DNA from: an uncultured Polaribacter sp.
GTDB taxonomy: Bacteria; Bacteroidota; Bacteroidia; Flavobacteriales; Flavobacteriaceae
DNA: 64,000 nucleotides
Direction: 5' to 3'
Assembly (NCBI RefSeq): GCF_947503855.1
Contig: NZ_CANNFF010000007.1
Location: forward strand, 145,028-209,027
Below are positions 29,670 through 38,157 of the stretch, one piece after another (the first letter of the stretch is position 1; each line of letters starts with the position of its first letter). The notes under the pieces are model-generated. The model had not been told where the DNA came from. It saw only the letters and a list, made by a program, of their open reading frames with translations, and did not search any database. The position numbers were made by a program, and so were the translations under genes.

Positions 29670-30692
29670 ATGAAAACAATTCATAAATTAATCATCTGTT
29701 TTTTAAGTTCTTTTATACTGCTTTCTTGTGGTAACAAAAGTAAGTTACCCGTTATTAAACCAGATGTAATTACAGAAAATACTTTAAATGACACTGATGA
29801 TCCTGCAATTTGGATTCACCCAACAGACACAGAAAAAAGTATTGTTTTTGGCACAGATAAAGAAACAAACGGAGCTATTTATGCTTTTGATTTACAAGGA
29901 AAAATTATTGAAGATAAAACCATTAGAAATATAAAAAGACCAAATAATGTCGATTTAGAATATGGTTTTAAATTAAATGATTCAACAAATACTGATATTT
30001 TAGTATTTACCGAAAGAGAAAAGCAACAAATTAGAGTTTTTTCTATTCCGGATATGAAAGCTTTAGATAATGGTGGATTTCCTGTTTTTGAAGATGCAAC
30101 AAAGCCTGAATATAATTTACCAATGGGTGTAGCTATATATAAATCTGCAGTAGATTCCTCTTTTTATATAATTGTTGGTAGAAAATCTGGACCCAAAGAG
30201 GGCTATTTATATCAATATAAATTGACCTCAGAAAATAGCCTTCTAAAATCTACTCTAGTAAGAAAATTTGGAAAGTATAGTGGTCAAAAGGAAATCGAAG
30301 CAATTGCAGTAGATGCTGAAATGGGTTTTATTTATTATGCTGATGAAATGCATTGCATTCGTAAATATTATGCAGAACCATCAAAAGGTAATGATGAAAT
30401 TAGTTGTTTTGGTGCTAAGTATTTTTATAGAGATATAGAAGGAATTGCCATTGCAAAACAAGAAAATGGTGCTGGCTATTTAATTGTCTCAGATCAACAA
30501 AAAGGACAATTTAACCTTTTTGATAGAAATACAAATACGTTTATAAAAGCTGTAAATTTATCTACTTTAGAGACAGATGGATGTGAGGTAGTTACAGTTG
30601 CGTTAAACAAAACATTTGATAGTGGTTTGTTTGTATCTATGAATAATAATAAAAACTTTTACTTCTATAATTTTAGTAAAATTATAGAATAG
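29670..30692 (+). CDS. Beta-propeller phytase, lipoprotein
   Basis: 340 aa from ATG 29670. A lipoprotein signal (MKTIHKLIICFLSSFILLSC, lipid Cys20) is followed by a beta-propeller phytase domain starting DTDDPAIWIHPTDTEKS and containing KRPNNVDLEYGF and GRKSGPKEGYLYQYKL, typical of calcium-dependent phytases that remove phosphate from phytate. The longer frame from 29637 overlaps the receptor gene and would place residues before the signal peptide, so 29670 is preferred. It starts 13 bp after the receptor stop and forms a two-gene unit with it. Probably surface or periplasm-facing. Confidence 0.92.
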   Translation: MKTIHKLIICFLSSFILLSCGNKSKLPVIKPDVITENTLNDTDDPAIWIHPTDTEKSIVFGTDKETNGAIYAFDLQGKIIEDKTIRNIKRPNNVDLEYGFKLNDSTNTDILVFTEREKQQIRVFSIPDMKALDNGGFPVFEDATKPEYNLPMGVAIYKSAVDSSFYIIVGRKSGPKEGYLYQYKLTSENSLLKSTLVRKFGKYSGQKEIEAIAVDAEMGFIYYADEMHCIRKYYAEPSKGNDEISCFGAKYFYRDIEGIAIAKQENGAGYLIVSDQQKGQFNLFDRNTNTFIKAVNLSTLETDGCEVVTVALNKTFDSGLFVSMNNNKNFYFYNFSKIIE

Positions 30693-30713
30693 TTTAGATA
30701 AAATTCTATTTTT

Positions 30714-30747
30714 AAAAAAAAGCGAAACTTTTAAGTTTCGCTTTTTT
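30714..30747. terminator. Bidirectional terminator between phytase and aroC
   Basis: GCGAAACTT (30722-30730) pairs with AAGTTTCGC (30733-30741), with A run before and T run after, so it can end both the phytase transcript (+) and aroC (-). Same stem as 26495-26528. Confidence 0.9.
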
Positions 30748-30753
30748 TATATT

Positions 30754-31818
30754 TTAAATTTTTCTTGTTTTGTTCAATAACCAATAATCAGCTAAAACCA
30801 AAGCGGTCATTGCTTCTATAATCGGTACAGCTCTAGGTACAACACAAGGGTCATGCCTTCCTTTACCAGTAATTTCTGTAACTTCATTTTCTGAATTGAT
30901 GGTTTGCTGAGAGCTCATAATAGTAGCTACAGGTTTAAAAGCAACTCTAAAGTAAATATCCATTCCGTTAGAAATTCCACCTTGTACACCTCCAGATAAA
31001 TTGGATTGTGTAGTACCATCTGCATTAAAAATATCGTTATGCTCAGAACCTCTCATTTTTGCACCACAAAACCCACTACCAAATTCAAAACCTTTTACAG
31101 CATTTATAGATAACATTGCTTGGCCAAGTGCGGCATGTAATTTATGAAATATAGGCTCACCTAAACCAACAGGAACGTTTTGTGCTACACAAGTTATAGT
31201 TCCTCCAATAGTATCTCCCGCTTTTCTAATTTCTTTAATTTTAGCAATCATTTTCTCAGCAGAGACTTCATCTGGACAACGTACAATATTGCTTTCTGTT
31301 TTAGAAAAATCTACCTCCTGATAAGGTTTTTCCATAAAAATATCGCCCACAGAAGATGTAAAGGCATTAATATTAATGCTAGCAACCAATTGTTTTGCCA
31401 AAGCACCAGCTACAACCCAATTGGCAGTCTCTCTAGCAGAACTTCTACCACCACCTCTATAATCTCTTAAACCGTACTTTTGGTCGTAAGTAAAATCAGC
31501 ATGAGAAGGTCTATATACATTTGTATTATGGTTGTAATCTTTAGATTTCTGATTTGTATTTCTAATCACAAAACCAATAGAGGTTCCTGTTGTTTTTCCT
31601 TCAAAAATTCCTGATAAAAATTCTACAGTATCTGGTTCTTTACGTTGAGTAACAATTTTAGATTGTCCAGGTTTACGTCTGTTTAGTTCTTCTTGTATAG
31701 CCTCAAAATCAATTTTTAAACCAGCAGGAAATCCATCAATAACACCACCAATAGCTGTTCCATGAGATTCTCCATATGTTGTAACTTTTAATAAATTTCC
31801 AAAAGAATTAAATGACAT
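30754..31818 (-). CDS. aroC: Chorismate synthase
   Basis: 354 aa, full length. Signatures: [18 protein letters not shown] near residues 17-34, and [20 protein letters not shown] near 118-137, where FMN and EPSP bind; [18 protein letters not shown] near the C-terminus. It converts EPSP to chorismate, the last step of the shikimate pathway. Convergent with the phytase gene, sharing the terminator. An exact -7 box lies 23 bp upstream. Confidence 0.98.
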   Translation of the reverse strand: MSFNSFGNLLKVTTYGESHGTAIGGVIDGFPAGLKIDFEAIQEELNRRKPGQSKIVTQRKEPDTVEFLSGIFEGKTTGTSIGFVIRNTNQKSKDYNHNTNVYRPSHADFTYDQKYGLRDYRGGGRSSARETANWVVAGALAKQLVASININAFTSSVGDIFMEKPYQEVDFSKTESNIVRCPDEVSAEKMIAKIKEIRKAGDTIGGTITCVAQNVPVGLGEPIFHKLHAALGQAMLSINAVKGFEFGSGFCGAKMRGSEHNDIFNADGTTQSNLSGGVQGGISNGMDIYFRVAFKPVATIMSSQQTINSENEVTEITGKGRHDPCVVPRAVPIIEAMTALVLADYWLLNKTRKI

Positions 31819-31840
31819 TTTATAGTAAATTTTAGAAATA

Positions 31841-31848
31841 CAAATATA
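31841..31848 (-). promoter_or_regulatory. aroC -7 promoter box
   Basis: Reads TATATTTG on the minus strand, an exact TAnnTTTG match 23 bp upstream of the aroC start; no confident -33 TTG. Confidence 0.55.
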
Positions 31849-32015
31849 ATAACATGTATAGATAAAACTTTAAAATTATTCTTTAAATAATGATTTCTAG
31901 TATTTTTTATTTGTAAATAAGCATTGATATTGAAATAGATAGCTTCTTTAAAAAATGATATTCAAAAAAGTAAAAAAAAACATCTTTTTTATTTTAAAGA
32001 AATAAAAAACCTTTC

Positions 32016-32023
32016 TATATTTG
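32016..32023 (+). promoter_or_regulatory. -7 box of tRNA-Ser
   Basis: TATATTTG, an exact TAnnTTTG match, 35 bp before the tRNA, followed by CATCCGC. No clear -33 TTG seen. Confidence 0.55.
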
Positions 32024-32057
32024 CATCCGCATTCAGGGAATACCTGATGAGGCTTCT

Positions 32058-32142
32058 GGAGAAATGGCAGAGTGGTCGAATGCGGCAGTCTTGAAAACTG
32101 TTGACTGTAACAGGTCCGGGGGTTCGAATCCCTCTTTCTCCG
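32058..32142 (+). tRNA. tRNA-Ser(TGA)
   Basis: An 85-nt class II tRNA: acceptor GGAGAAA/TTTCTCC, anticodon loop TCTTGAAAA with anticodon TGA, long variable arm, T loop GGTTCGAATCC, discriminator G. Its 3' end is the integration site of the element that follows; the tRNA itself remains complete. Confidence 0.97.
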
Positions 32143-32146
32143 CTGA
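32131..32146 (+). repeat. Attachment site (left, tRNA side)
   Basis: CCTCTTTCTCCGCTGA, spanning the tRNA-Ser T-arm/acceptor end and the next bases. Identical 16 bp at 45551-45566; both copies are also preceded by GGTTC. Confidence 0.85.
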
Positions 32147-32165
32147 AATTTATTCAATTTCCAAC

Positions 32166-32200
32166 AAAGTCCTGTAAACACTATGTTTATGGGACTTTTT
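32166..32200 (+). terminator. Hairpin after tRNA-Ser
   Basis: AGTCC/GGACT and TAAACA/TGTTTA pair with TTTTT following. A related hairpin (AGCCC/GGGCT, TAAACA/TGTTTA) lies after the right attachment copy, so the two tRNA-downstream regions are diverged counterparts. Confidence 0.75.
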
Positions 32201-32244
32201 AGTTTCTACAAAACATCAAAAAGTGTATTAAAAACCATTCTGTT

Positions 32245-32288
32245 GGTGACCTATTCGGTGACCTTTTTTAAACCTTATTTAGGTCACC
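32245..32288. promoter_or_regulatory. GGTGACC arm-type boxes, left end
   Basis: GGTGACC at 32245-32251 and again at 32257-32263 (12-bp period, one helical turn), then the reverse-orientation GGTCACC at 32282-32288. A further GGTCACC lies at 32374-32380, three bases before the integrase ATG. Interpreted as integrase and/or excisionase binding sites that may also autoregulate the integrase. Confidence 0.7.
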
Positions 32289-32383
32289 TAATTTGTTAAT
32301 AACTGTTTATAAATCAGCTATTTAAACAACTTTAAAGACCTCAATATTTTGTAAATTAATGTATAATTTTAAAGGTCACCAGA

Positions 32384-33634
32384 ATGAACAAAACATTTGG
32401 ATTATTGTACTACTTGAAGAAAAGTAAGGTAGATACACAGGGCAAATGCCCTATTTACTTACGTATTACTATAGATGGTAAACGTACAGAAATCAGCACA
32501 AAACGTGTTATTGAAATTAACAAGTGGAGTAATCAAGCCAATAAAGCTATTGGAAGAACAGAAGATATACGAGAACTAAATGCTTATTTAGATTCACTTA
32601 CTACAAAAGTATATCAAAGTCAAAGAGATTTAATTCAAGACAATAAAGCTGTTACAACCGAAACGCTTAAAAATAAATTTTTAGGTATTGAAGATAAGGA
32701 AAGAACACTCATAACTATTTTTAACAATCACAACAAGCAAGTTGAAAAATTAGTTGGTAAAGAGTTTTCAGCTGGAACTTTAGAACGCTATAAAACAGTA
32801 TGTAAACATCTGCAAGAGTTTATGCTACATCAATACAAAGTGAGTGATATATCCATAAAGAGAATAGACCACAAATATATTACAGATTTTGAGTTCTATT
32901 TAAAAACCGTTAGAAACTGCGGACACAACAGTACTATTAAGTATATCAAGAATTTTAAAAAGATAGTTCGTATTGCTATAGCCAACGATTGGATTAAAAA
33001 AGACCCATTTCTCAATTATAAAGTCCGTTTAAAAGAAGTAGAACGTCAATTTCTTTCTGAAGAAGAAATACAAGCAATGTTAGATAAAGAATTACACACA
33101 GCTCGTTTAGAACAAGTACGAGATATATTTGTATTCTGTTGCTTTACAGGTTTGGCATATAGCGACGTTAAGAAGCTCTCAAAAGACAATTTGGTATTTG
33201 GAATTGATGGAGATAAATGGATTAAAACAAAGCGTACTAAAACAGATACACGCAGTAATATCCCCCTACTTCCAACAGCTTTAGAAATCATCAAGAAATA
33301 CGAGAACCATCCAGAGGCAGTAACAAAAGGTGTATTACTTCCTGTATTGAGCAATCAAAAGTCTAATGCCTATTTAAAAGAGATAGCAGACTTGTGTAGT
33401 ATCAATAAAAACTTAACCACCCATTTAGCTCGTCATACATTTGCAACTACTGTAACACTCTCCAATGGAGTGCCAATGGAATCGGTAAGTAAAATGTTAG
33501 GTCATAAATCTTTAAAAACGACGCAACATTATGCTAAAATATTGGACAGAAAAGTAAGTGATGATATGGCTATTCTGAAACAAAAGTTTATAGACAAAAC
33601 GAATCTGGAAGAATCCAAACGATTAGCCAATTAG
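32384..33634 (+). CDS. Tyrosine integrase of element 1
   Basis: A 416-aa Bacteroidota-type phage/ICE integrase. An arm-binding N-terminal domain (FGLLYYLKKSKVDTQGKCPI) and a SAM-like core-binding domain (about 110-210) precede the catalytic domain with FTGLAYSDVKKL (Arg position occupied by the downstream TKR/R region; the family motif is degenerate here), HLARHTFATTVTL (His-x-x-Arg) near residue 347, and GHKSLKTTQHYAKI with the Tyr nucleophile near 383. It catalyses recombination between the tRNA-Ser site and the element. Its start is 3 bp from a GGTCACC box. Closely similar to the pseudogene at 45811-47034. Confidence 0.95.
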   Translation: MNKTFGLLYYLKKSKVDTQGKCPIYLRITIDGKRTEISTKRVIEINKWSNQANKAIGRTEDIRELNAYLDSLTTKVYQSQRDLIQDNKAVTTETLKNKFLGIEDKERTLITIFNNHNKQVEKLVGKEFSAGTLERYKTVCKHLQEFMLHQYKVSDISIKRIDHKYITDFEFYLKTVRNCGHNSTIKYIKNFKKIVRIAIANDWIKKDPFLNYKVRLKEVERQFLSEEEIQAMLDKELHTARLEQVRDIFVFCCFTGLAYSDVKKLSKDNLVFGIDGDKWIKTKRTKTDTRSNIPLLPTALEIIKKYENHPEAVTKGVLLPVLSNQKSNAYLKEIADLCSINKNLTTHLARHTFATTVTLSNGVPMESVSKMLGHKSLKTTQHYAKILDRKVSDDMAILKQKFIDKTNLEESKRLAN

Positions 33635-33687
33635 GAGATATAAACATCCTATAAAAAAAAGTGATACAGTTTTTGTTTTATGCAATT

Positions 33688-33715
33688 AAAACCCTTGTCA
33701 AATCAAGGGTTTTTC
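33688..33715 (+). terminator. Integrase terminator
   Basis: AAACCCTTG pairs with CAAGGGTTT around a TCAAAT loop, followed by Ts. It separates the integrase from the downstream HTH-polymerase genes. Confidence 0.85.
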
Positions 33716-33841
33716 TTCTTGAATAAGTTGCACTTTTTGTTTATAACTGTTAATAACTTCGTTTTAAGAAACACTCAAAATGTCGTAAATTAACACAATA
33801 TAAATCAGGTGTTTACACCTTCTAATACAATTTGATTGATT

Positions 33842-34105
33842 ATGCATTTAGAACTTATTACAAAGGATGATTTAAAGACTCTTAAACAGGAAATCATTAC
33901 AGAACTTAAAACAATTATTGGAAGCAAGACAGAGCAAAAAAAATGGTTAAAATCGGCAGACGTACGTGAGCTATTAAATATCTCTCCAGGGACGTTGCAG
34001 AATTTACGAATCAATGGTACACTACCTTACACTAAAATGGGTAAAACGATGTACTATGAGTATGACGAAGTAGTTAAAATTTTAACCCAAAACAAAAGTG
34101 CTTAA
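33842..34105 (+). CDS. HTH (excisionase/MerR-like) DNA-binding protein
   Basis: 87 aa from ATG 33842 (a TTG two codons earlier is possible). An N-terminal coiled helix (DDLKTLKQEIITELKTII) is followed by a winged helix-turn-helix: KKWLKSADVRELLNISPGTL, then QNLRINGTLPYTKMGKTMYY, the HTH_17/excisionase pattern. Proteins of this kind regulate element genes or act as directionality factors. It shares most of its HTH residues with the protein at 62912, the counterpart on the second element. Its stop codon overlaps the next start by one base (TAATG), so it is coupled to the polymerase-like gene. Confidence 0.85.
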   Translation: MHLELITKDDLKTLKQEIITELKTIIGSKTEQKKWLKSADVRELLNISPGTLQNLRINGTLPYTKMGKTMYYEYDEVVKILTQNKSA

Positions 34106-35634
34106 TGAGATTATACATACCAGAAAATTTAGACATAGATCAAATTGTTTATGATTACCCTCCTAATTTTAAGAAATATAAGCACAAAAGAGATAAGCTA
34201 TTATATGTTATTCATTTAATAAATGCGCTTACACTCTATAATAAAGAGTTAATGTATGATGATTTTGTGTCTATTAGTGCAAAAATCTTACAGGACAAAA
34301 TCTCTAATTACAAAGAGTACTTAAATTATCTTATCAATGTTGCAAAAATTATAGAAACGGATAATCAATATTTTGTTGGGTCAAAATCAAAAGGGTTTAG
34401 ACTTACTGAAAAATATAGATGCGAAGTAGCTATTCATTCTATTAGCGACCAAACATTTCACAGGAAATTAAAAATTGAACGTAACAATAGAGAAGTTTCA
34501 GTAAAGCATCTAAACTACCTAACAAAATGGTTTGATGAAAAATTAGAAATTGATATTGATTACGTCAACAAGTTTTTAGCCGAAGAATATGCGTTGAAGA
34601 AAGACAACAAATCTTTGTGGCAATCCAAAAAGGTTAATAACTATGGTAAGGTCGAAGTCAAATATAAAAGACCGATTGACCAATTAAACCACGCAAAAAT
34701 TAGCGCAGAAAAAATAAGTCGTCAAGATTATTATTTGTTGCACGATGATAATGTATATCGTTTCCATTCCAACCTTACTAATATGCGAAGCGTCATTAGA
34801 AATGCAGTAACATATGATGGCCAAAAATTAATTTCGATTGATATTAAAAATAGCCAACCCTATTTAAGCACTATATTGTTGAGTCGCTCGTTCTGGATTG
34901 AGCAAAAAAATGAGCCAAATGCACCAAAAGAGTTATCAATTACGTTTGACGAGCCCAAAAAGTCATTATCTTATTCTTTTAATAATATAAATGATAATAA
35001 TTATGAGGTTGGTAGTAGGATTGATGATAGATTAAATATATCACATATAAAAGTACACGATACTGATTCTTACATTATGTTAGGAGATATTGATAAAACC
35101 CTTATGAATAATGAGTTTAGTCAGTATATAAATCTTGTGGTGAGTGGTACACTTTATGAGTTTTTAGAACACCAGTTTAGTCAACGATTGGGAGAAACAT
35201 TTGCAAACCGTAAAGAGGTTAAAACAGCAGTATTCCAAGTACTGTTTACAGATAACAGGTTTTTAGGACAGGAAGATGCGAAACCGAAGAAAATGTTTAA
35301 GGAGATGTTTCCATACGTGTATGAGGTGTTTAGACAGATTAAGAAGAAAGACAACTCACTACTTCCAAGATTATTGCAAAGTATTGAGAGTTATTTAATG
35401 ATAGATATTATAGCAAAGCGTATATTCATAGAATATCCAGATGCACCAATTTACACAATACACGATAGTATTTCTACTACAGAAGAATATGTAGATGTTG
35501 TTGAGGCGATAATGAAAGAGGAATTATCTAAAGCCATTGGTCACGAACCTAAATTATCTCGTGAGGTATGGTGTAAAAGCAATATGGTTAAGCATCTTGG
35601 AACTTTGGAAGAAAAAGCAAAAGTGGTTGCATAA
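34105..35634 (+). CDS. Divergent family-A polymerase-like protein
   Basis: A 509-aa protein I do not recognise by name, but the C-terminal half carries the ordered motifs of the polymerase-A superfamily. Motif A is SIDIKNSQPYL with Asp246. A motif B-like helix is NRKEVKTAVFQVLF with Arg369 and Lys373. A helix LLQSIESYLMIDIIAKRIF (about 424-442) matches the IQGxxADxxK region before motif C, and motif C is IYTIHDSI with Asp454. A-to-C spacing (208 residues) is slightly above that of DNA polymerase I (177). No exonuclease motifs are seen; residues 1-230 are unassigned. HDS in motif C resembles T7-type RNA polymerases more than the usual HDE of DNA polymerases. Likely the replication or priming enzyme of the element; inference. 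Confidence 0.65.
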   Translation: MRLYIPENLDIDQIVYDYPPNFKKYKHKRDKLLYVIHLINALTLYNKELMYDDFVSISAKILQDKISNYKEYLNYLINVAKIIETDNQYFVGSKSKGFRLTEKYRCEVAIHSISDQTFHRKLKIERNNREVSVKHLNYLTKWFDEKLEIDIDYVNKFLAEEYALKKDNKSLWQSKKVNNYGKVEVKYKRPIDQLNHAKISAEKISRQDYYLLHDDNVYRFHSNLTNMRSVIRNAVTYDGQKLISIDIKNSQPYLSTILLSRSFWIEQKNEPNAPKELSITFDEPKKSLSYSFNNINDNNYEVGSRIDDRLNISHIKVHDTDSYIMLGDIDKTLMNNEFSQYINLVVSGTLYEFLEHQFSQRLGETFANRKEVKTAVFQVLFTDNRFLGQEDAKPKKMFKEMFPYVYEVFRQIKKKDNSLLPRLLQSIESYLMIDIIAKRIFIEYPDAPIYTIHDSISTTEEYVDVVEAIMKEELSKAIGHEPKLSREVWCKSNMVKHLGTLEEKAKVVA

Positions 35635-35655
35635 ATAACCCAGCAGAACCCAATT

Positions 35656-35680
35656 AACCCAGTGGTTTTTTTGGGTTTTA
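35656..35680 (+). terminator. Weak hairpin after the polymerase-like gene
   Basis: AACCCA (35656-35661) pairs with TGGGTT (35672-35677) and T-rich sequence follows. CCCA words recur just before it. Confidence 0.45.
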
Positions 35681-35769
35681 TTATTAACTTGGAAATATTC
35701 CAATTATAGTTTAAAAAGATTAGTAAATTTGGTTTTTATAGATTTAACAATAAATACACTTTATAAATA

Positions 35770-36669
35770 ATGTCAAACAATATAGCTAAACCATTTCTTA
35801 AATGGGCAGGTGGTAAAACACAACTTATTGATGAAATAAAGAACAACCTACCAGTAAATTTAAATAATAACTCCTTTACCTTCATCGAACCATTTGTTGG
35901 TAGTGGTGCTGTATTTTTTTGGATGATGAATAAGTTTCCAAATATTGAAAAAGCTGTTATTAATGATATAAATACAGATTTAACGGATTGTTATATTTCA
36001 ATTAAAGATGATTTAGAAGATTTAATAAAAATTCTATCAAAATATCAAGCTGAATACCACCCTATTTTTAACGATAAGGAAAAAGCGAAAGAATATTATT
36101 ATGAAAAGCGCACATTATTTAATACTCGAAAATCATCTCGAACAGTACAAAGTGCATTGTTTATATTTTTAAATAAAACTTGCTTCAATGGGCTTTATAG
36201 AGTAAACAGCAAAAATCAATACAATGTTCCTATTGGAAGATCCAAATCTTTACCAAATATATGTAACGAGTCTAATTTAAAAGCTGTTTCAGAAGTTTTA
36301 CAAAGAACAATTATTTTAAATGGCGATTATGCAGAGACTTTAGAACATACTGATGATAATACATTATTCTATTTTGATCCACCATACAAACCATTAAGTG
36401 AAACTTCAAGTTTTAATTCTTATGCTAAAGATGTATTTAATGATAAGCAACAAATTAGATTAAAAGAATTTTGTGAAACTTTAAATAATTTAGGTCACCA
36501 ATGGATTTTAAGTAATTCTGATATGAAAAATATAAATCCTGATGATAATTTCTTTGATGATTTATATGAACAGTTTAATATTTTTAGAGTAAATGCAAGA
36601 AGGAGTATTAACTCTAAAGGAAACAAAAGAGGAAAATTAACAGAATTATTAATTACCAATCTATCTTAA
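35770..36669 (+). CDS. dpnM: Adenine-specific DNA methylase, alpha class (DpnM-like)
   Basis: A 299-aa D12/Dam-type methyltransferase. The N-terminal SAM site is FLKWAGGKTQLIDEI (residues 9-23), then FVGSGAVFF at 42-50; catalytic DPPY is at 203-206, giving the alpha-class order. Dam/DpnM-type enzymes make N6-methyladenine at GATC; the neighbouring DpnII-type nuclease supports that specificity. It protects host DNA. Its last base is the first of the nuclease ATG (TAATG), so the two are translated as a coupled pair. Confidence 0.92.
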   Translation: MSNNIAKPFLKWAGGKTQLIDEIKNNLPVNLNNNSFTFIEPFVGSGAVFFWMMNKFPNIEKAVINDINTDLTDCYISIKDDLEDLIKILSKYQAEYHPIFNDKEKAKEYYYEKRTLFNTRKSSRTVQSALFIFLNKTCFNGLYRVNSKNQYNVPIGRSKSLPNICNESNLKAVSEVLQRTIILNGDYAETLEHTDDNTLFYFDPPYKPLSETSSFNSYAKDVFNDKQQIRLKEFCETLNNLGHQWILSNSDMKNINPDDNFFDDLYEQFNIFRVNARRSINSKGNKRGKLTELLITNLS

Positions 36670-37583
36670 TGAAAAGATTAACCAACCTTTTAAATTTTAA
36701 TTCGGATGATGACCTATTTGATTATTTAATATCAACCCTAAAAGTTAAAGGTATCACACAGTGGGACTACTATGTTAAATGGGATAAAGTTCATAACAAT
36801 ATAAAACCTTACGAGGTAGAATTAAATATTCTAAATGTTCTTATAGGAAAACAAAATATAAAGGAAGAACTAACTAATTTAATATTACAATACCCTAAAG
36901 TAGTAAACGTAATTCCATTATTATTAGCTATTCGTTTTAAAAACAAGAAAGAACAGAAAATAAATATCGTTTCAAACATTAAAACATTTGAATATGACCA
37001 TTTTGACCTATCTATAAAAGTCCCAAACAAATTTGAAGCTGAAAACATTGCTTCTTTTTTTATGGGTTGCGGTTTAGGTGATTTAGTTAAAGATAAAAAA
37101 GTTAAAAATTTAGTTGACTATGCTACAGGTGTTGAAGTTGGTTTAGATAGTAATGGCAGAAAGAACAGAGGTGGTCATCAAATGGAAAATGCTGTTGAGT
37201 TTTATATCAACCAAGTTTGCGAAGAGTTAAACCTTACATACCTTAAAGAAGGCACTGCAAAAACTATTAAAGAGAAATGGGGTATTCAAATTGCTGTTGA
37301 TAAGTCTTCAAGGAGAATAGACTATGTAATAAATAACAATGGTAAACTATATTTTTTTGAAGTAAATTTTTATAATGGCGGAGGTTCTAAATTAAAGTCG
37401 ACAGCTACAGAGTATGTAAATATGAATCAATATTGGAATAATCAAAATATTGAATTTATTTGGATAACAGATGGTGCTGGATGGATTAACACGCAAAAGC
37501 CATTAAGAGAATATTTTGATAAAGCAGAATATTTATTGAATTTAGAAATGCTAAAAAATGGGATTCTTAAAAAAATTATATAA
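36669..37583 (+). CDS. dpnII: DpnII-type restriction endonuclease (GATC)
   Basis: A 304-aa protein of the DpnII/MboI endonuclease family: family phrases WDYYVKWDKV near residues 36-45 and YATGVEVGLDSNGRKNRGGH near 156-175. The candidate catalytic segment is RRIDYVINNNGKLYFFEVNF with Asp218 and Glu231, followed by V-N rather than the canonical x-K. It cleaves unmethylated GATC. Coupled to dpnM. The cognate second methylase is 3.6 kb downstream instead of adjacent. Confidence 0.9.
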   Translation: MKRLTNLLNFNSDDDLFDYLISTLKVKGITQWDYYVKWDKVHNNIKPYEVELNILNVLIGKQNIKEELTNLILQYPKVVNVIPLLLAIRFKNKKEQKINIVSNIKTFEYDHFDLSIKVPNKFEAENIASFFMGCGLGDLVKDKKVKNLVDYATGVEVGLDSNGRKNRGGHQMENAVEFYINQVCEELNLTYLKEGTAKTIKEKWGIQIAVDKSSRRIDYVINNNGKLYFFEVNFYNGGGSKLKSTATEYVNMNQYWNNQNIEFIWITDGAGWINTQKPLREYFDKAEYLLNLEMLKNGILKKII

Positions 37584-37599
37584 TAACATAAAAGTATTT

Positions 37600-38157
37600 A
37601 TGGAAACCAACTTAAATAAAATTAAAGAAAGTAAGTATCTTAATAAAAACTTTTGGGGTTATACCATTTTGTATCTTTTAGGCAATACAATACCGATTTG
37701 GTTTTTGTTAATTATAAATTTGATTGAGAAAAAGTTTAGTTGTAGCGTAGTAATTGAATCAATTCATCAACCTTTTACTTATTTAGTTTTAAGTGGTACG
37801 CTCCTTTCTACTACACTATACCTTTGGCTTAAAAGTGTTAAATCAAATTCTGAAAACAACAGTTTACCAACTTCAATGTTGATATTCATTTTTATTTTTC
37901 TACCACTCCTCGGATATTTATTTATTAAAACAAATAATAAATCAATAGAAGAAATAAGTTTAGCATTAAGCGTAGTCATTTACCTGATATTTGGTGTATC
38001 ATTATTAATTTATTTATTCTATCAAGCAAACGATTTTGTAGGTATTAAAAAGACTAATGCTGTTAATGATAATTCTAAAGGAAAAGAAAGAGAAAAGAAT
38101 GAGATTGACCAATTAAAAAAAGATTTAGAAAATTTAAAAAAGGAAGATAATGTCTAA
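37600..38157 (+). CDS. Four-helix membrane protein, unknown function
   Basis: 185 aa from ATG 37600 (an ATG at 37558, inside dpnII, is also possible and would give 199 aa). Four hydrophobic segments at about residues 16-34, 47-67, 85-105 and 115-140 are followed by a charged coiled-coil tail (KEREKNEIDQLKKDLENLKK). I do not recognise the family. Its stop overlaps the DGQHR gene start by 8 bp, so it belongs to the same operon. The membrane core with cytosolic coiled coil would suit an effector or anchor in a defence module; this is inference only. Confidence 0.75.
   Translation: METNLNKIKESKYLNKNFWGYTILYLLGNTIPIWFLLIINLIEKKFSCSVVIESIHQPFTYLVLSGTLLSTTLYLWLKSVKSNSENNSLPTSMLIFIFIFLPLLGYLFIKTNNKSIEEISLALSVVIYLIFGVSLLIYLFYQANDFVGIKKTNAVNDNSKGKEREKNEIDQLKKDLENLKKEDNV

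Noticed and set aside
31948..32181. Minus-strand open frame over tRNA-Ser
   Set aside because: Same artefact: it reads through the tRNA-Ser complement and has no protein-like pattern.
32245..32380. CRISPR-like repeats from the repeated GGTGACC/GGTCACC words
   Set aside because: Units are only 7 bp, in both orientations and without regular spacers; they fit recombinase arm sites. No CRISPR array was seen anywhere in the window.
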